From assembly GCF_013366375.1 (NCBI RefSeq), contig NZ_JABWMJ010000006.1, forward strand, positions 248,001-312,000: 64,000 nucleotides of DNA, written 5' to 3'. The number at the start of each line of letters is the position of its first letter. Positions within the stretch are counted from its first letter, which is position 1. This document shows positions 37,059-46,901 of the stretch, in pieces. The translations under genes were made by a program, and so were the position numbers. This DNA comes from Rhizobacter koreensis. Lineage in GTDB: Bacteria; Pseudomonadota; Gammaproteobacteria; Burkholderiales; Burkholderiaceae_C. A model generated the notes under the pieces. The model saw only the letters and a list, made by a program, of their open reading frames with translations. It did no database searches and was not told where the DNA came from.

Positions 37059-37662
37059 TCAGCGTAAGTCGAAAGATGCCGAGCAGCGCGTCGAAGGTGT
37101 CGCGGGCACCGGCGCCGGCGCGTTGCCGCGCCTCCGCGGCAGGCCCGACCTCGATTTCGAGGCGCTCGCAGAAGGCGCGCCAGCGCGCGCCGGTTTCGAT
37201 GCCCCAGCCGGCGAAGTAGGCGGCGCCGGTCGCCGGCGTGATGCCGAGCTCGCGGCCGACGCGCCGCGCGATCACCTGCCCGCCGAGCGCCGAGCCTTCG
37301 AGCACGTAGAGCGAGCCCCAGGCGGCGTCGGCGCTGTCGATGTGCAGCCTCGGCAGCGCCATGGGCTCGCGCGGCGCGGCGTTGCCGAGGGCGGCCATGT
37401 CGCGTTGCAGGAACGCCCGCCGCGAGCGAGCGGCGAGCCAGCCGGCGAGCCCCGGCAGCGCGGCGGCGATCAGCGGTTCCCAGCCGCGCACGAAGCGATC
37501 GAAACCGGCGACCACGCGGGCGTAGTGGTCGCGGTCGAAATCGGCATCGAGCCGGAGCAGGCGCTCGATGGCTGCGTGGCGCTCGGCGGTGGCGGCACGC
37601 AGCGCCGCAATGACCGATGTCGATGCAGCACACGGCACCGCGGCAGAAGCAGGCAGATTCAC
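37042..37662 (-). CDS. bphO: Biliverdin-producing heme oxygenase (BphO type)
   Basis: Opens heme to biliverdin, CO and iron, supplying the chromophore of the adjacent phytochrome. It is about 206 aa. The proximal heme His is in RAATAERHAAIERLL and the distal helix reads GSLYVLEGSALGGQVIARR. No ATG exists in frame; GTG 37662 or GTG 37638 (198 aa) are the candidate starts, and neither has a clear ribosome site. It overlaps the bphP start by 17 bases, the standard bphO-bphP arrangement. Iron released here could feed the bacterioferritin encoded just beyond bphP. Confidence 0.88.
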   Translation of the reverse strand: MNLPASAAVPCAASTSVIAALRAATAERHAAIERLLRLDADFDRDHYARVVAGFDRFVRGWEPLIAAALPGLAGWLAARSRRAFLQRDMAALGNAAPREPMALPRLHIDSADAAWGSLYVLEGSALGGQVIARRVGRELGITPATGAAYFAGWGIETGARWRAFCERLEIEVGPAAEARQRAGAGARDTFDALLGIFRLTLNEPTR

Positions 37663-37718
37663 TGCCGGCAGTCTATGCGAGCTCGGGCGGCGGCCGGCGC
37701 GCCCGCCCGCGGACGGCG

Positions 37719-38789
37719 TTACTTGGGGCGCGGTCGCGGCAGGCTGTGCGTCTGCACCTCGAGCTCGCCGCGGCGCAGCGCGGCGGTGACGCGGGCCACC
37801 GCCCGCGCCACGTTGCGGCACTCCTCCTGAACGGCGCCGTCCTGGTCGAGGCTCTCGTGGCTGGTCGCGTACGGCTCGTAGTAGCCGATGAAGCGGTCGA
37901 GCCGCGCCTGATCGCCGGCCGAGATCAGGCCCATCCAGTCGAGCCAGTCGGAGAGCGCCCGCCGCGATCCCTCGATCCCGGCGACGTCGCCGTGGACCAC
38001 CAGCCCATAGACCCGGTGCGCGAGGTGCTTGGGATAGTCCCAGCCGGCAAGCTCGAGTGCCTTGGCCTCGTCGGGCTTCTTGCCGTGCGTCGACGTCGGG
38101 TCGGGGTTGCCGCCATCGGCGCAGACCAGGCGGTCGATCATCAGCTTGAGTGCACTCGACGTGCTGTACCAGTGCGTCGGCGTGACGATCACGATCGCGT
38201 GCGCGGCGGTCCAGCGCTCGTAGATCTCGTTCATCCAGTCGTTGGTCTGGTCGAGCGAGTGGTTCGGATAGCAGCTGCACGGCCAGTGGCACAGCGGCAT
38301 CGCGGTCGAGACGCACGCCTTGCAGGGATGGATCCGGCGCCGGTACTCCGACGTGAGCAGGCTGAGGTCGAGGAAATCGACCTCCACGCCCTCGGCGGCG
38401 AGAACATCCCTCGCCAGCCGGGCGAGGCGGAACGTCTTCGACATCTCGCCCGGGCAGGTGCCGTCGTTGCGCGGCGAGCCGCAGATCACGAGCGCGCGCG
38501 TCGCGCTGCGCGGATCGGCCCAGACCTCGCGCGCCCGATCGATGCGCGCGCGGGCCTCGATCCACTCGACCGACAGGTCGTAGTCGGGGTCGGCATAGCC
38601 CGGACCGGCCTTGCGCGTGAGCGGCGCCTTGCGGCCGTCCGCGTAGGCCTCCCAGGCGATCTGCTCGAGGCGGCCGATCGCCTCGGCTTCGCCGCCGAAC
38701 GCCGGGTCCTCGAACGACGCGCGAAAGCGCCGCCCGAATTCGTCACGCGCCAGCTGTCCGGGTGCCTGCCCCTTGCGCACGCTCGTCAT
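37719..38789 (-). CDS. Flavodoxin/NAD(P)H-dependent FMN reductase family protein, Cys-rich
   Basis: A 356-aa protein with an N-terminal helical part of about 110 residues, then a flavodoxin-like fold: RALVICGSPRNDGTCPGEMS is the FMN phosphate loop and IVIVTPTHWYSTSSALKLMIDR the second flavin loop. Between them is a striking cysteine cluster, HPCKACVSTAMPLCHWPCSCY (split here as C-x2-C-x7-C-x3-C-x-C). Such clusters occur in iron-sulfur flavoproteins, but the spacing here differs from the compact Isf motif I know. Likely a redox flavoprotein, partner unknown. It begins at ATG 38789, 56 bases before bphO on the same strand. Confidence 0.75.
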   Translation of the reverse strand: MTSVRKGQAPGQLARDEFGRRFRASFEDPAFGGEAEAIGRLEQIAWEAYADGRKAPLTRKAGPGYADPDYDLSVEWIEARARIDRAREVWADPRSATRALVICGSPRNDGTCPGEMSKTFRLARLARDVLAAEGVEVDFLDLSLLTSEYRRRIHPCKACVSTAMPLCHWPCSCYPNHSLDQTNDWMNEIYERWTAAHAIVIVTPTHWYSTSSALKLMIDRLVCADGGNPDPTSTHGKKPDEAKALELAGWDYPKHLAHRVYGLVVHGDVAGIEGSRRALSDWLDWMGLISAGDQARLDRFIGYYEPYATSHESLDQDGAVQEECRNVARAVARVTAALRRGELEVQTHSLPRPRPK

Positions 38790-38889
38790 GCGTCGTCCCT
38801 GTTCGAGGTGGTGGAGATCCGGTCCTGCTCGCCGGCCCGGTTCGCACGCGAGTGTCGCCCAGGCCTTCCTGCGACGCGGGGCGGCCTCG

Positions 38890-40470
38890 TCAGCGCCGCC
38901 GGGCGCCACGAACACGGCGCTCGGCGAGGTCGAAGACGGCCTGCACCAGCAGCGCCAGCGCCGCCGCCGGCAGCGCGCCGGCGAGCATGACGCGGCTGTC
39001 GTTGACCGCGAGGCCCGCGACGATGCGCTCGCCGAAGCCGCCGGCGCCGATGAACGCCGCCATCGTCGCGGTGCCGACGTTGATCACCGCCGCGGTCTTC
39101 ACGCCGGCGAGCAGCGTCGGCGCGGCAAGCGGCAGCTGCACGTGGAGCAGCGCCTGGCGCGGCGTGAGGCCGAGCGACGCCGCCGCCTGCGCCATGCCCG
39201 CGGAGACGCCCTGCAGGCCCGTGTGCGTGTTGCGCACGATCGGCAGCAGCGCGTAGAGGAACAGCGCGACCAGCGCCGGAACGACGCCGATGCGGTCCAG
39301 CCAGGCGATCAGGAAGGCGAGCAGCGCGAGCGACGGGATCGTCTGCAGCACCGCGACCGCGCCGAGCAGCGCCGGCTCGGCGCGCGGCCAGCGCCACGCC
39401 GCGACGCCGAGCGGCACGCCGACCGCGACGCCGAGGGCGAGCGAGCCGAACACGAGCAGCAGGTGCTCGCCGGCGAGCCGCGCGAAGTCGGGCGCGAAAA
39501 CACGCGCGACGAGGTCCGGTGCGCCCCGGGGCGACGGCGCGTCGCTGCGCGCGGAGGCGCGCACCGGCGGCGTTCCCGCTGCGGAATCGCCCGCCGTCGG
39601 GGCGCCCGCAGCGCCCCGCCCCGCGAACCCGCCGGCGAGGAACGTCGCCGCCGTCTCGGCGAAGCTGCGCCGGTCGAGCTCGACCGCCGCGTTCATCGCG
39701 ATCATGGTGCGGGTGTCGATCGCGCCGGCGAGGCGCGCGAGCGGCGCCGCATCGACACCGGCACGCATCAGCACCACCGCGTCGTACGCCGGGAAGAACC
39801 CGCGGTCGTCGGCGAGCACGGTGAGGCCGAGGCGCCCGAGCTTGGCGTCCGTCGAATAGACGTCGATCACGTCGACGCGCCCGGCGAGCAGCGCGTCGTA
39901 GGCGAGGCCATGGTCGAGCCCGAGCGGCGCGGCGCGCGCGCCGTACGCACGGGCGAGCGCCGGCCAGCCGTCGGCGCGCTCGAGGAACTCGTGCGAGAGG
40001 CCGAGCGCGAGCTTGGGAGCGCCGGCCCGGAAAAGGTCCGAGATGCGGGTGATGCCGAGCGCACGCGCCTTCGCCGCGGTCATCGCGAGCGCATAGGTGT
40101 TGCCGAAGCCGAGCGGCACGCCCGCCCTGAGCCCGCGCGCCGCGAGCCAGCGGTTCAGCTCGTCGAGCGTCGGGTTGCCGTCGCGCCTCAGCAGCTCGCG
40201 CACGATGGTCCCCGTGTACTCGGGGTAAAGGTCGACCGCGCCGCTGGCGAGCGCCTGCTCGAGGATGCCGGTGTTGCCGAGCCCGGCCTTGTGGACCGCC
40301 GGACGGCCGGCGGCGATCAGCGTCTGCGTGAGGATCTCGCCGAGCACGTACGACTCGGTGAAGCGCTTCGAGCCGACGACCAGCGGCTTCTGGTCGGCGG
40401 CACGCGCCGGGCCGGCCAGCAGCGCCCAGCCGAGCGCCAGCGCGAGCCACCCGAGCCAGACGCGCGGCAT
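38890..40470 (-). CDS. Fused substrate-binding protein/permease of an osmoprotectant-type ABC importer
   Basis: A 526-aa fusion. Residues 1-24 are a signal peptide ending ARA; 25 to about 280 are an OpuAC/ProX-type binding domain (VVGSKRFTESYVLGEIL, GNTGILEQAL, DLYPEYTGTI). A Pro/Ala/Ser linker follows, then a permease with about five helices and the ABC contact loop ASLGLTPRQALLHVQLPLAAPTLLAGV, interrupted as usual. This order suggests glycine betaine, choline or a similar quaternary amine. The binding part would be tethered outside. No ATPase gene lies on either side, so it must pair with one encoded elsewhere. Confidence 0.88.
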   Translation of the reverse strand: MPRVWLGWLALALGWALLAGPARAADQKPLVVGSKRFTESYVLGEILTQTLIAAGRPAVHKAGLGNTGILEQALASGAVDLYPEYTGTIVRELLRRDGNPTLDELNRWLAARGLRAGVPLGFGNTYALAMTAAKARALGITRISDLFRAGAPKLALGLSHEFLERADGWPALARAYGARAAPLGLDHGLAYDALLAGRVDVIDVYSTDAKLGRLGLTVLADDRGFFPAYDAVVLMRAGVDAAPLARLAGAIDTRTMIAMNAAVELDRRSFAETAATFLAGGFAGRGAAGAPTAGDSAAGTPPVRASARSDAPSPRGAPDLVARVFAPDFARLAGEHLLLVFGSLALGVAVGVPLGVAAWRWPRAEPALLGAVAVLQTIPSLALLAFLIAWLDRIGVVPALVALFLYALLPIVRNTHTGLQGVSAGMAQAAASLGLTPRQALLHVQLPLAAPTLLAGVKTAAVINVGTATMAAFIGAGGFGERIVAGLAVNDSRVMLAGALPAAALALLVQAVFDLAERRVRGARRR

Positions 40471-40475
40471 CGGCG

Positions 40476-42023
<1,548 letters not shown>

Positions 42024-42115
42024 GGGTGCATTGTGGGTCGGCCCGGCCGCGCAACCTGCCACGCGTGTACACCGCAGGCGCCGGGAGAGCCGCCGGAGGG
42101 GCATCGGGCGGCTCC

Positions 42116-42121
42116 TAGAAT
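42116..42121 (+). promoter_or_regulatory. Possible -10 hexamer TAGAAT before rdgC
   Basis: TAGAAT lies 26 bases before the rdgC ATG in the 124-base gap divergent from the ligase gene. The -35 region is GC-rich and unconvincing. Confidence 0.35.
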
Positions 42122-42147
42122 CCGCTCCCCGTTCACCTCGCCCCGCC

Positions 42148-43110
42148 ATGTTCAAGAACGCGCTCGTCTACCGCATCGACGCCTGGGACGCCCCCACGCA
42201 CGAATACCTCGAGGAACGCATGGACCGCGCGCGCTTCCTGGAATGCACGCCGACGCAGCCGCTCTCGACGGGCTGGGTGCCGCCGCGCGCCGACAGGCAC
42301 GCCGCCCTGCTCGAGAGCGTCGGCGGGCAGCTGATCCTCAAGCTCTGCACCGAGACCAAGGCGGTGCCGGGCGCGGTGATCAAGGAGCAGCTCGACGCCC
42401 GCCTGGCGCAGATCGAGTCCGAGACCGGACGCCGGCCCAAGGGCAAGAACGCGATCCGCGAACTCAAGGAGCAGATCGTCCACGAGCTGCTGCCGCGCGC
42501 GTTCCCGAAGCGCTCGACCACGCTGGTCTGGATCGACCGCGAGAACGCGCTGGTGGTGATCGGTGCATCGAGCCTCAAGAAGGCCGACGCCGTGGTCACG
42601 CAGCTCCTGGACGCGTTCGACACCCTGCGCCTCAGCCCCCTGCAGACCGCGCTCGCGCCGGCGACCGCGATGTCGGCGTGGCTGAGCGAGAAGGAAGCAC
42701 CGCCCCGCTTCAGCGTCGACCGCGACTGCGAGCTCAAGCAGCCCGACAGCGAGAAGGCGGTGGTGCGCTACGCCCGTCACACGCTCGACATCGACGAGGT
42801 CGGCGGGCACATCCGCGAAGGCAAGCTGCCGACGCAGCTGGCGATGACGTGGAACAGCCGGGTTTCGTTCGTGCTCACCGACGCCCTGACGCTGAAGAAG
42901 ATCAGCCTGCTCGACGTGGTGGTGGAGAAGAGCAGCCTCAAGGACGGCGGCGACGACGGCTTCGACGCCGACGTCGCGATCACCACCGGCGAGCTGCAGC
43001 ACATGCTGCCCGACCTCATCGACGCGCTCGGCGGGCCGGTGATGCAGGAAGCCGCGGCCGACGCCACGAGCACCGCGGAGCTGCCGCCGCTGGAGCGTTT
43101 GGCGGCCTGA
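42148..43110 (+). CDS. rdgC: Recombination-associated protein RdgC
   Basis: Ring-shaped DNA-binding protein that limits RecA filament activity. It is 320 aa (about 300 is typical). The N-terminus MFKNALVYRI and the blocks GWVPPRADRHAALLESVGG, LKLCTETKAVPG and LKEQIVHELLPRAFPKR match the family; WIDRENALVVIGASSLKKAD follows. It is monocistronic, or the first gene opposite the DNA ligase; both proteins act on DNA, though a functional link is only inferred. Confidence 0.95.
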   Translation: MFKNALVYRIDAWDAPTHEYLEERMDRARFLECTPTQPLSTGWVPPRADRHAALLESVGGQLILKLCTETKAVPGAVIKEQLDARLAQIESETGRRPKGKNAIRELKEQIVHELLPRAFPKRSTTLVWIDRENALVVIGASSLKKADAVVTQLLDAFDTLRLSPLQTALAPATAMSAWLSEKEAPPRFSVDRDCELKQPDSEKAVVRYARHTLDIDEVGGHIREGKLPTQLAMTWNSRVSFVLTDALTLKKISLLDVVVEKSSLKDGGDDGFDADVAITTGELQHMLPDLIDALGGPVMQEAAADATSTAELPPLERLAA

Positions 43111-43144
43111 GGCCGCAGACGCGGGCGACGCTGCGCGGCGGCGC

Positions 43145-43621
43145 TCAGCGCGCGAGCACGCTCCGGCGCCGCGTCTGCAGGAAGCGCTCGATCTCGGCGT
43201 CGCCCCAGCCGCGCACCGTGCGCACGCCGGCGTAGAACACTTCGGCGACCGAGACGCCGCGGTTGCGCTCGTCGGCGTAGATGCGGTTGGCCGCTGCGGC
43301 AAGCTGCTCCGGGGCGACGCCGTCGACCTCGCCCTGGATCGCCTCGACGTTGCGCTGCACCACCTCCGCGGCGATCTCGCCGCGCGCCGGGTCGGCCATG
43401 CCGCGCGTCTGCCGCAGCGTGCCGGCGACCGCGAACGCCGCGTAGGTGTTGCCGTCGAGGAAGCCGGTCGCATAGGCGACCTGCTGGGCCGGCTCGAGGC
43501 CCAGCCACCAGGTGCCGTCGCGCTGCGTCGGGTTGGCGAGCGCGCCGAGCGCGACCAGGTTCAGGGCGATGCCGGCGCCGAGCGCACGCAGCACGCGCGG
43601 CACTCGTGGCACGCGCGGCAT
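43145..43621 (-). CDS. Small exported protein, unknown function
   Basis: A 158-aa protein I do not recognise. The N-terminal 30 residues are a signal peptide (basic start, hydrophobic LRALGAGIALNLVALGALA, likely cleaved before NPTQ). The mature part is helical, with GTWWLGLEPAQQVAYATGFLDG followed by VFYAGVRTVRGWG and no cysteines, so it may be a periplasmic soluble protein. ATG 43621 is used here; ATG 43642 would overlap the cupin gene. It follows the cupin gene by four bases and converges on rdgC. Confidence 0.7.
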   Translation of the reverse strand: MPRVPRVPRVLRALGAGIALNLVALGALANPTQRDGTWWLGLEPAQQVAYATGFLDGNTYAAFAVAGTLRQTRGMADPARGEIAAEVVQRNVEAIQGEVDGVAPEQLAAAANRIYADERNRGVSVAEVFYAGVRTVRGWGDAEIERFLQTRRRSVLAR

Positions 43622-43625
43622 CGAT

Positions 43626-44105
43626 TCAGTACGGCGTTCCATCCTTGTGCTCGAAGCTCCAGCGGCCGTCGACCAGCACGGCCTGGATGTCGTCGTCGGG
43701 ATAGCTGCCCTCGTCGCCCGGCGTACGGTCGCCGATCTCGAGGTAGACCACCGCCTCGGCGGTTTCGTTGACGAGGCGATGGCCGTTGCCCGTCCCCGCG
43801 CGGAACCCCGCGCACATGCCGGGCGCGAGGCGCGTCAGCCCCTCGTCGGTGTGCAGCGTCGGGTGGCCTTCGAGCACGTAGACGAACTCGTCCTGCCGGC
43901 TGTGCGAGTGGCGCAGCGACGACACCGCACCCGGCGCGAGCCGGGTCAGGTTCACGCCGAAGTTGGCGAGCCCGAACAGGTCGCCGAGCGGATGCTTGTG
44001 GCGCCCGGCCATGCGCGAGGCGAACGGCTCGGGGTAGTTCGACGGCTTGACGCGCTCGGGGGCGTCGCGCGCGACGAGGGCGATCGGGAGCGATGGAGCG
44101 GACAT
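43626..44105 (-). CDS. Cupin-domain protein
   Basis: A 159-aa single-domain cupin. The first cupin motif is visible in HSHSRQDEFVYVLEGHPTLH (His, His, Glu metal ligands) and the second in GFRAGTGNGHRLVNE. It is similar to a broad group of uncharacterised cytosolic cupins whose substrates are unknown; a small-molecule or sugar-binding role is possible. It forms a pair with the exported protein gene downstream. Confidence 0.82.
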   Translation of the reverse strand: MSAPSLPIALVARDAPERVKPSNYPEPFASRMAGRHKHPLGDLFGLANFGVNLTRLAPGAVSSLRHSHSRQDEFVYVLEGHPTLHTDEGLTRLAPGMCAGFRAGTGNGHRLVNETAEAVVYLEIGDRTPGDEGSYPDDDIQAVLVDGRWSFEHKDGTPY

Positions 44106-44264
44106 GCGGCAGCGGCGGCAGGGCGGACGTGGGCGGCGCGAGGGGGCGGGCGGATGGTCAGTCGAGGCTGAGCCAGGGCGGTGTCAGCGCACTCGCGACA
44201 TCGAGCGCGAGCGCGTGCCGGAACGTCGAGCGCCCGGTCGCTGGCCGGGCCGATGCCGTCGCCC

Positions 44265-44807
44265 TCACACCCGCAGCCAGCCCCGAAAGCCGCGTGCCGC
44301 GTAGTACGACTGCACGCCGTTGTGATAGACGAAGACGCGGCCGTAGCGGCGGTCGCCGAACAGCGCGCCGCCGAGCACGCGCAGGTCGGCGGGCGTGGCG
44401 AGCCAGCTCGACGTCTTGAGGTCGAACTCGCCCACGGCCTGCAGCGCGCGGTAGCGCTCCTCGTCGAGCAGCTCGATGCCGATTGCTTCCGCCATCTCGA
44501 GTGCGCTGCCGCGCGGCTTGGCTTCCTTGCGCGCGTCGAGCGCGGCACGGTCGTAGCAGAGGCTGCGTCGGCCGACCGGGCTCTCGGCCGAGCAGTCGCA
44601 GAACGTGAAGCGGCCGTCGACGGCGCCGCCGATCACGTCGGGCTCGCCGCCGCTCGCCTCCATGGCGTGCAGCGCGCGCAGGGCCGACGGGCTCGCCTCG
44701 ACGCGCACCCGCACGTCGGCCCATGCCAGGCTGCGGTGGCGGACCATGTTCTTCTCGAAGCGGCGCTGCAGCGTCTGCAGCAGGGTCTCGCGTTCGACCG
44801 GGGTCAT
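44265..44807 (-). CDS. DUF4256 family protein
   Basis: A 180-aa protein that resembles the DUF4256 family. Recognisable blocks are LLQTLQRRFEKNMVRH at the N-terminus, CDCSAESPVGRRSLCYDR in the middle and VYHNGVQSYYAARGFRG at the end. It has no membrane segment. Function is unknown. It begins 10 bases after the enoyl-CoA hydratase stop, so the two are probably one transcript. The gap of 159 bases to the cupin gene holds nothing obvious. Confidence 0.78.
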   Translation of the reverse strand: MTPVERETLLQTLQRRFEKNMVRHRSLAWADVRVRVEASPSALRALHAMEASGGEPDVIGGAVDGRFTFCDCSAESPVGRRSLCYDRAALDARKEAKPRGSALEMAEAIGIELLDEERYRALQAVGEFDLKTSSWLATPADLRVLGGALFGDRRYGRVFVYHNGVQSYYAARGFRGWLRV

Positions 44808-44817
44808 GGTGGCGTCC

Positions 44818-45618
44818 TCACTCGTGACGGAACTGCGGCGGCCGCTTGGTCAGGAAGGCGTCCATGCCCTCCTTCTGGTCGGCGGTCGCGAACACCGCGT
44901 GGAACAGGCGCCGCTCGAACGCCACGCCGTCCGCGAGCGTACCCTCGTAGGCGCGGTTCACGCATTCCTTGGCCATCGTCACGCTCGGCGCGCCGTAGCC
45001 GCAGATCGTCTCGGCCGCCTCGAGCGCGGTCGCGATGAGAGCGGCAGCGGGCACCACGCGCGAGACCAGCCCGGCACGCTCGGCCTCGTCGGCGTCCATG
45101 TTGCGGCCGGTCAGGATCATGTCCATCGCCTTGGCCTTGGAGATCGCGCGCGGCAGGCGCTGGGTGCCGCCGGCGCCGGGGAAGATGCCGATCTTGATCT
45201 CGGGCTGGCCGAACTTCGCGGTGTCGGCGGCGATGATGAAGTCGCACATCATCGCGAGCTCGCAGCCGCCGCCGAGCGCGTAGCCGGCGACCGCCGCGAT
45301 GACCGGCTTCCTCACCGAGCGGATCGTTTCCCAGTTGCGGCTGATGAAGTCGGTGCGATAGGCGTCGATGAAGGTCAGCGGCTTCATCTCGGAGATGTCG
45401 GCCCCCGCGGCGAACGCCTTCTCGCTGCCGGTGATCACGATGCAGCCGACCCCGTCGTCGGCGTCGAACGCCTTCAGCGCCGCGCCGAGCTCGGTCATGA
45501 GCCGGTCGTTGAGGGCATTGAGCTGCTTGGGCCGGTTCAGCGTGACGAGGGCGACGCGGCGCGCGCCCTCGCCGTGCAGTTCGGTGCGGATCGTCTCGTA
45601 CTCGGTCGTCGCGCTCAT
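44818..45618 (-). CDS. Enoyl-CoA hydratase
   Basis: Crotonase-fold enzyme of 266 aa that hydrates trans-2-enoyl-CoA in beta-oxidation. The oxyanion hole is formed by [11 protein letters not shown] and [16 protein letters not shown]; the catalytic glutamates are in GGCELAMM and [19 protein letters not shown]. It matches the FadB-independent, short-chain type used in amino acid or fatty acid breakdown. It lies 32 bases after the DUF3108 gene on the same strand. Confidence 0.93.
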   Translation of the reverse strand: MSATTEYETIRTELHGEGARRVALVTLNRPKQLNALNDRLMTELGAALKAFDADDGVGCIVITGSEKAFAAGADISEMKPLTFIDAYRTDFISRNWETIRSVRKPVIAAVAGYALGGGCELAMMCDFIIAADTAKFGQPEIKIGIFPGAGGTQRLPRAISKAKAMDMILTGRNMDADEAERAGLVSRVVPAAALIATALEAAETICGYGAPSVTMAKECVNRAYEGTLADGVAFERRLFHAVFATADQKEGMDAFLTKRPPQFRHE

Positions 45619-45650
45619 GGGGTTCCTGTTCGGTTGGTTGGCCGCGCGGG

Positions 45651-46901
45651 TCAGCCGCCGGCGAGCTCGGGCTTCTTCGAGATCGTCATGTCGATGTACG
45701 TCTCGGCATCCTGCTCGATGCGGATGCGCACCGGAAGGTAGCGCAAGCCCGGGGCGAACCAGATCTCGGCGCTGAGGTCGCCGCGCCTGGCGATGCCGCG
45801 CAGCGGCTTGAGGTGAAACGCCGGCACCGGGCCGAACGGCGTCGCGAGCGTCTCCTCGCCGAGCACGTCGTAGGTCCAGCGATCGGCGCCGCGCGGCAGC
45901 GCGAGCGGCATGACGACGCGGTTGCCGGGCGTCAGCAGGTGCGGCTGGGTGGTGAACAGCCACGTCAGCTGGATGAACTGGCTCGCCGTGTCCTGCATGC
46001 CGGGCCAGCGCTCGGCGCGCGTGCCGTTGCCGAGCACGACGGCCTCGTCGTCGAAGCGCACGGCGTTGCGCCGCGTCGGCCGGAACATCACGTCGGTGGT
46101 CTCGTCGTAGCGCTGCGGGACGAGGCCGCCGTCGCCGAGCGCGCCGGCGCTGCTCATCTGGCGCGCGATCAGCGGTGTCGCGCGCGGCCCGACGACGAGA
46201 TCGATGTGGACCTGGTATTGCATGCCGACGCGGATCCACTCGACCTGCGCGCTGCCGTTGACGGCACCGCGGTAGTTGCCGGTGAGCAGGTAGGTGACGC
46301 GCGTCGACGCCGGCCATTCGAAGGCGACCGCGCCGGCCGGCGCCGACGCCGCGCCGGCGACGCGCGGTCCGGAGGCCGCATCCTCGCTCGCGAGGGCGGC
46401 GCTGGCCGGCGACGCGGCAGGATCGGCGGCAGGGCCCGCAGCGGCGACGGCCGGCGCCGCAGCCGATGCGGCGGCGGCCACCGCTGCGTCGACGCCGGAC
46501 GCCGGCGCCGAGGCGGCCGCGAGTTCGGGCTGCGGCGCCGACGCCGCCTCTGCAAGCTCGGGGAGCGGCGGCTCCGGCACCTCGGTCGGCGCCGGGCTCG
46601 ACGCGCCGCGCGGCGCCCGCGGAGCACGCGGCGCACGCGGGGCTGGCGCTGGCGGCGCGGGCGGCGCGACGACCACCGGCGCCGGCGTCTCGAGCTCGAG
46701 CGTCTTGACGTAGGCGACTTCGATGCGGGCGATCGCCGGCGCGGGGCTGGCGAACGCCGCCATCTCGGCGCCGATGTGCCGGGTGACGACGGCGTGCAGC
46801 AACGCCACCGCGGCGACGACGACGAGAAACGCGGCGCGGCGCCGCGGGCCCGCGCGGGGCGCCTGGCGCGCCGTGGGCGCGCCGGCGCGAGCGGCGCTCA
46901 G
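45651..46901 (-). CDS. DUF3108 family protein with N-terminal membrane anchor
   Basis: About 416 aa. The N-terminus has a basic patch then one membrane helix ([17 protein letters not shown]). A 160-residue Ala/Pro/Ser-rich linker with repeats of RAP follows, and the C-terminal 200 residues form the DUF3108 domain ([54 protein letters not shown]). It is probably periplasmic and anchored. No ATG precedes the anchor; CTG 46901, overlapping the M61 peptidase stop by four bases, is the best start I can propose, but this is uncertain. Confidence 0.78.
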   Translation of the reverse strand: MSAARAGAPTARQAPRAGPRRRAAFLVVVAAVALLHAVVTRHIGAEMAAFASPAPAIARIEVAYVKTLELETPAPVVVAPPAPPAPAPRAPRAPRAPRGASSPAPTEVPEPPLPELAEAASAPQPELAAASAPASGVDAAVAAAASAAAPAVAAAGPAADPAASPASAALASEDAASGPRVAGAASAPAGAVAFEWPASTRVTYLLTGNYRGAVNGSAQVEWIRVGMQYQVHIDLVVGPRATPLIARQMSSAGALGDGGLVPQRYDETTDVMFRPTRRNAVRFDDEAVVLGNGTRAERWPGMQDTASQFIQLTWLFTTQPHLLTPGNRVVMPLALPRGADRWTYDVLGEETLATPFGPVPAFHLKPLRGIARRGDLSAEIWFAPGLRYLPVRIRIEQDAETYIDMTISKKPELAGG

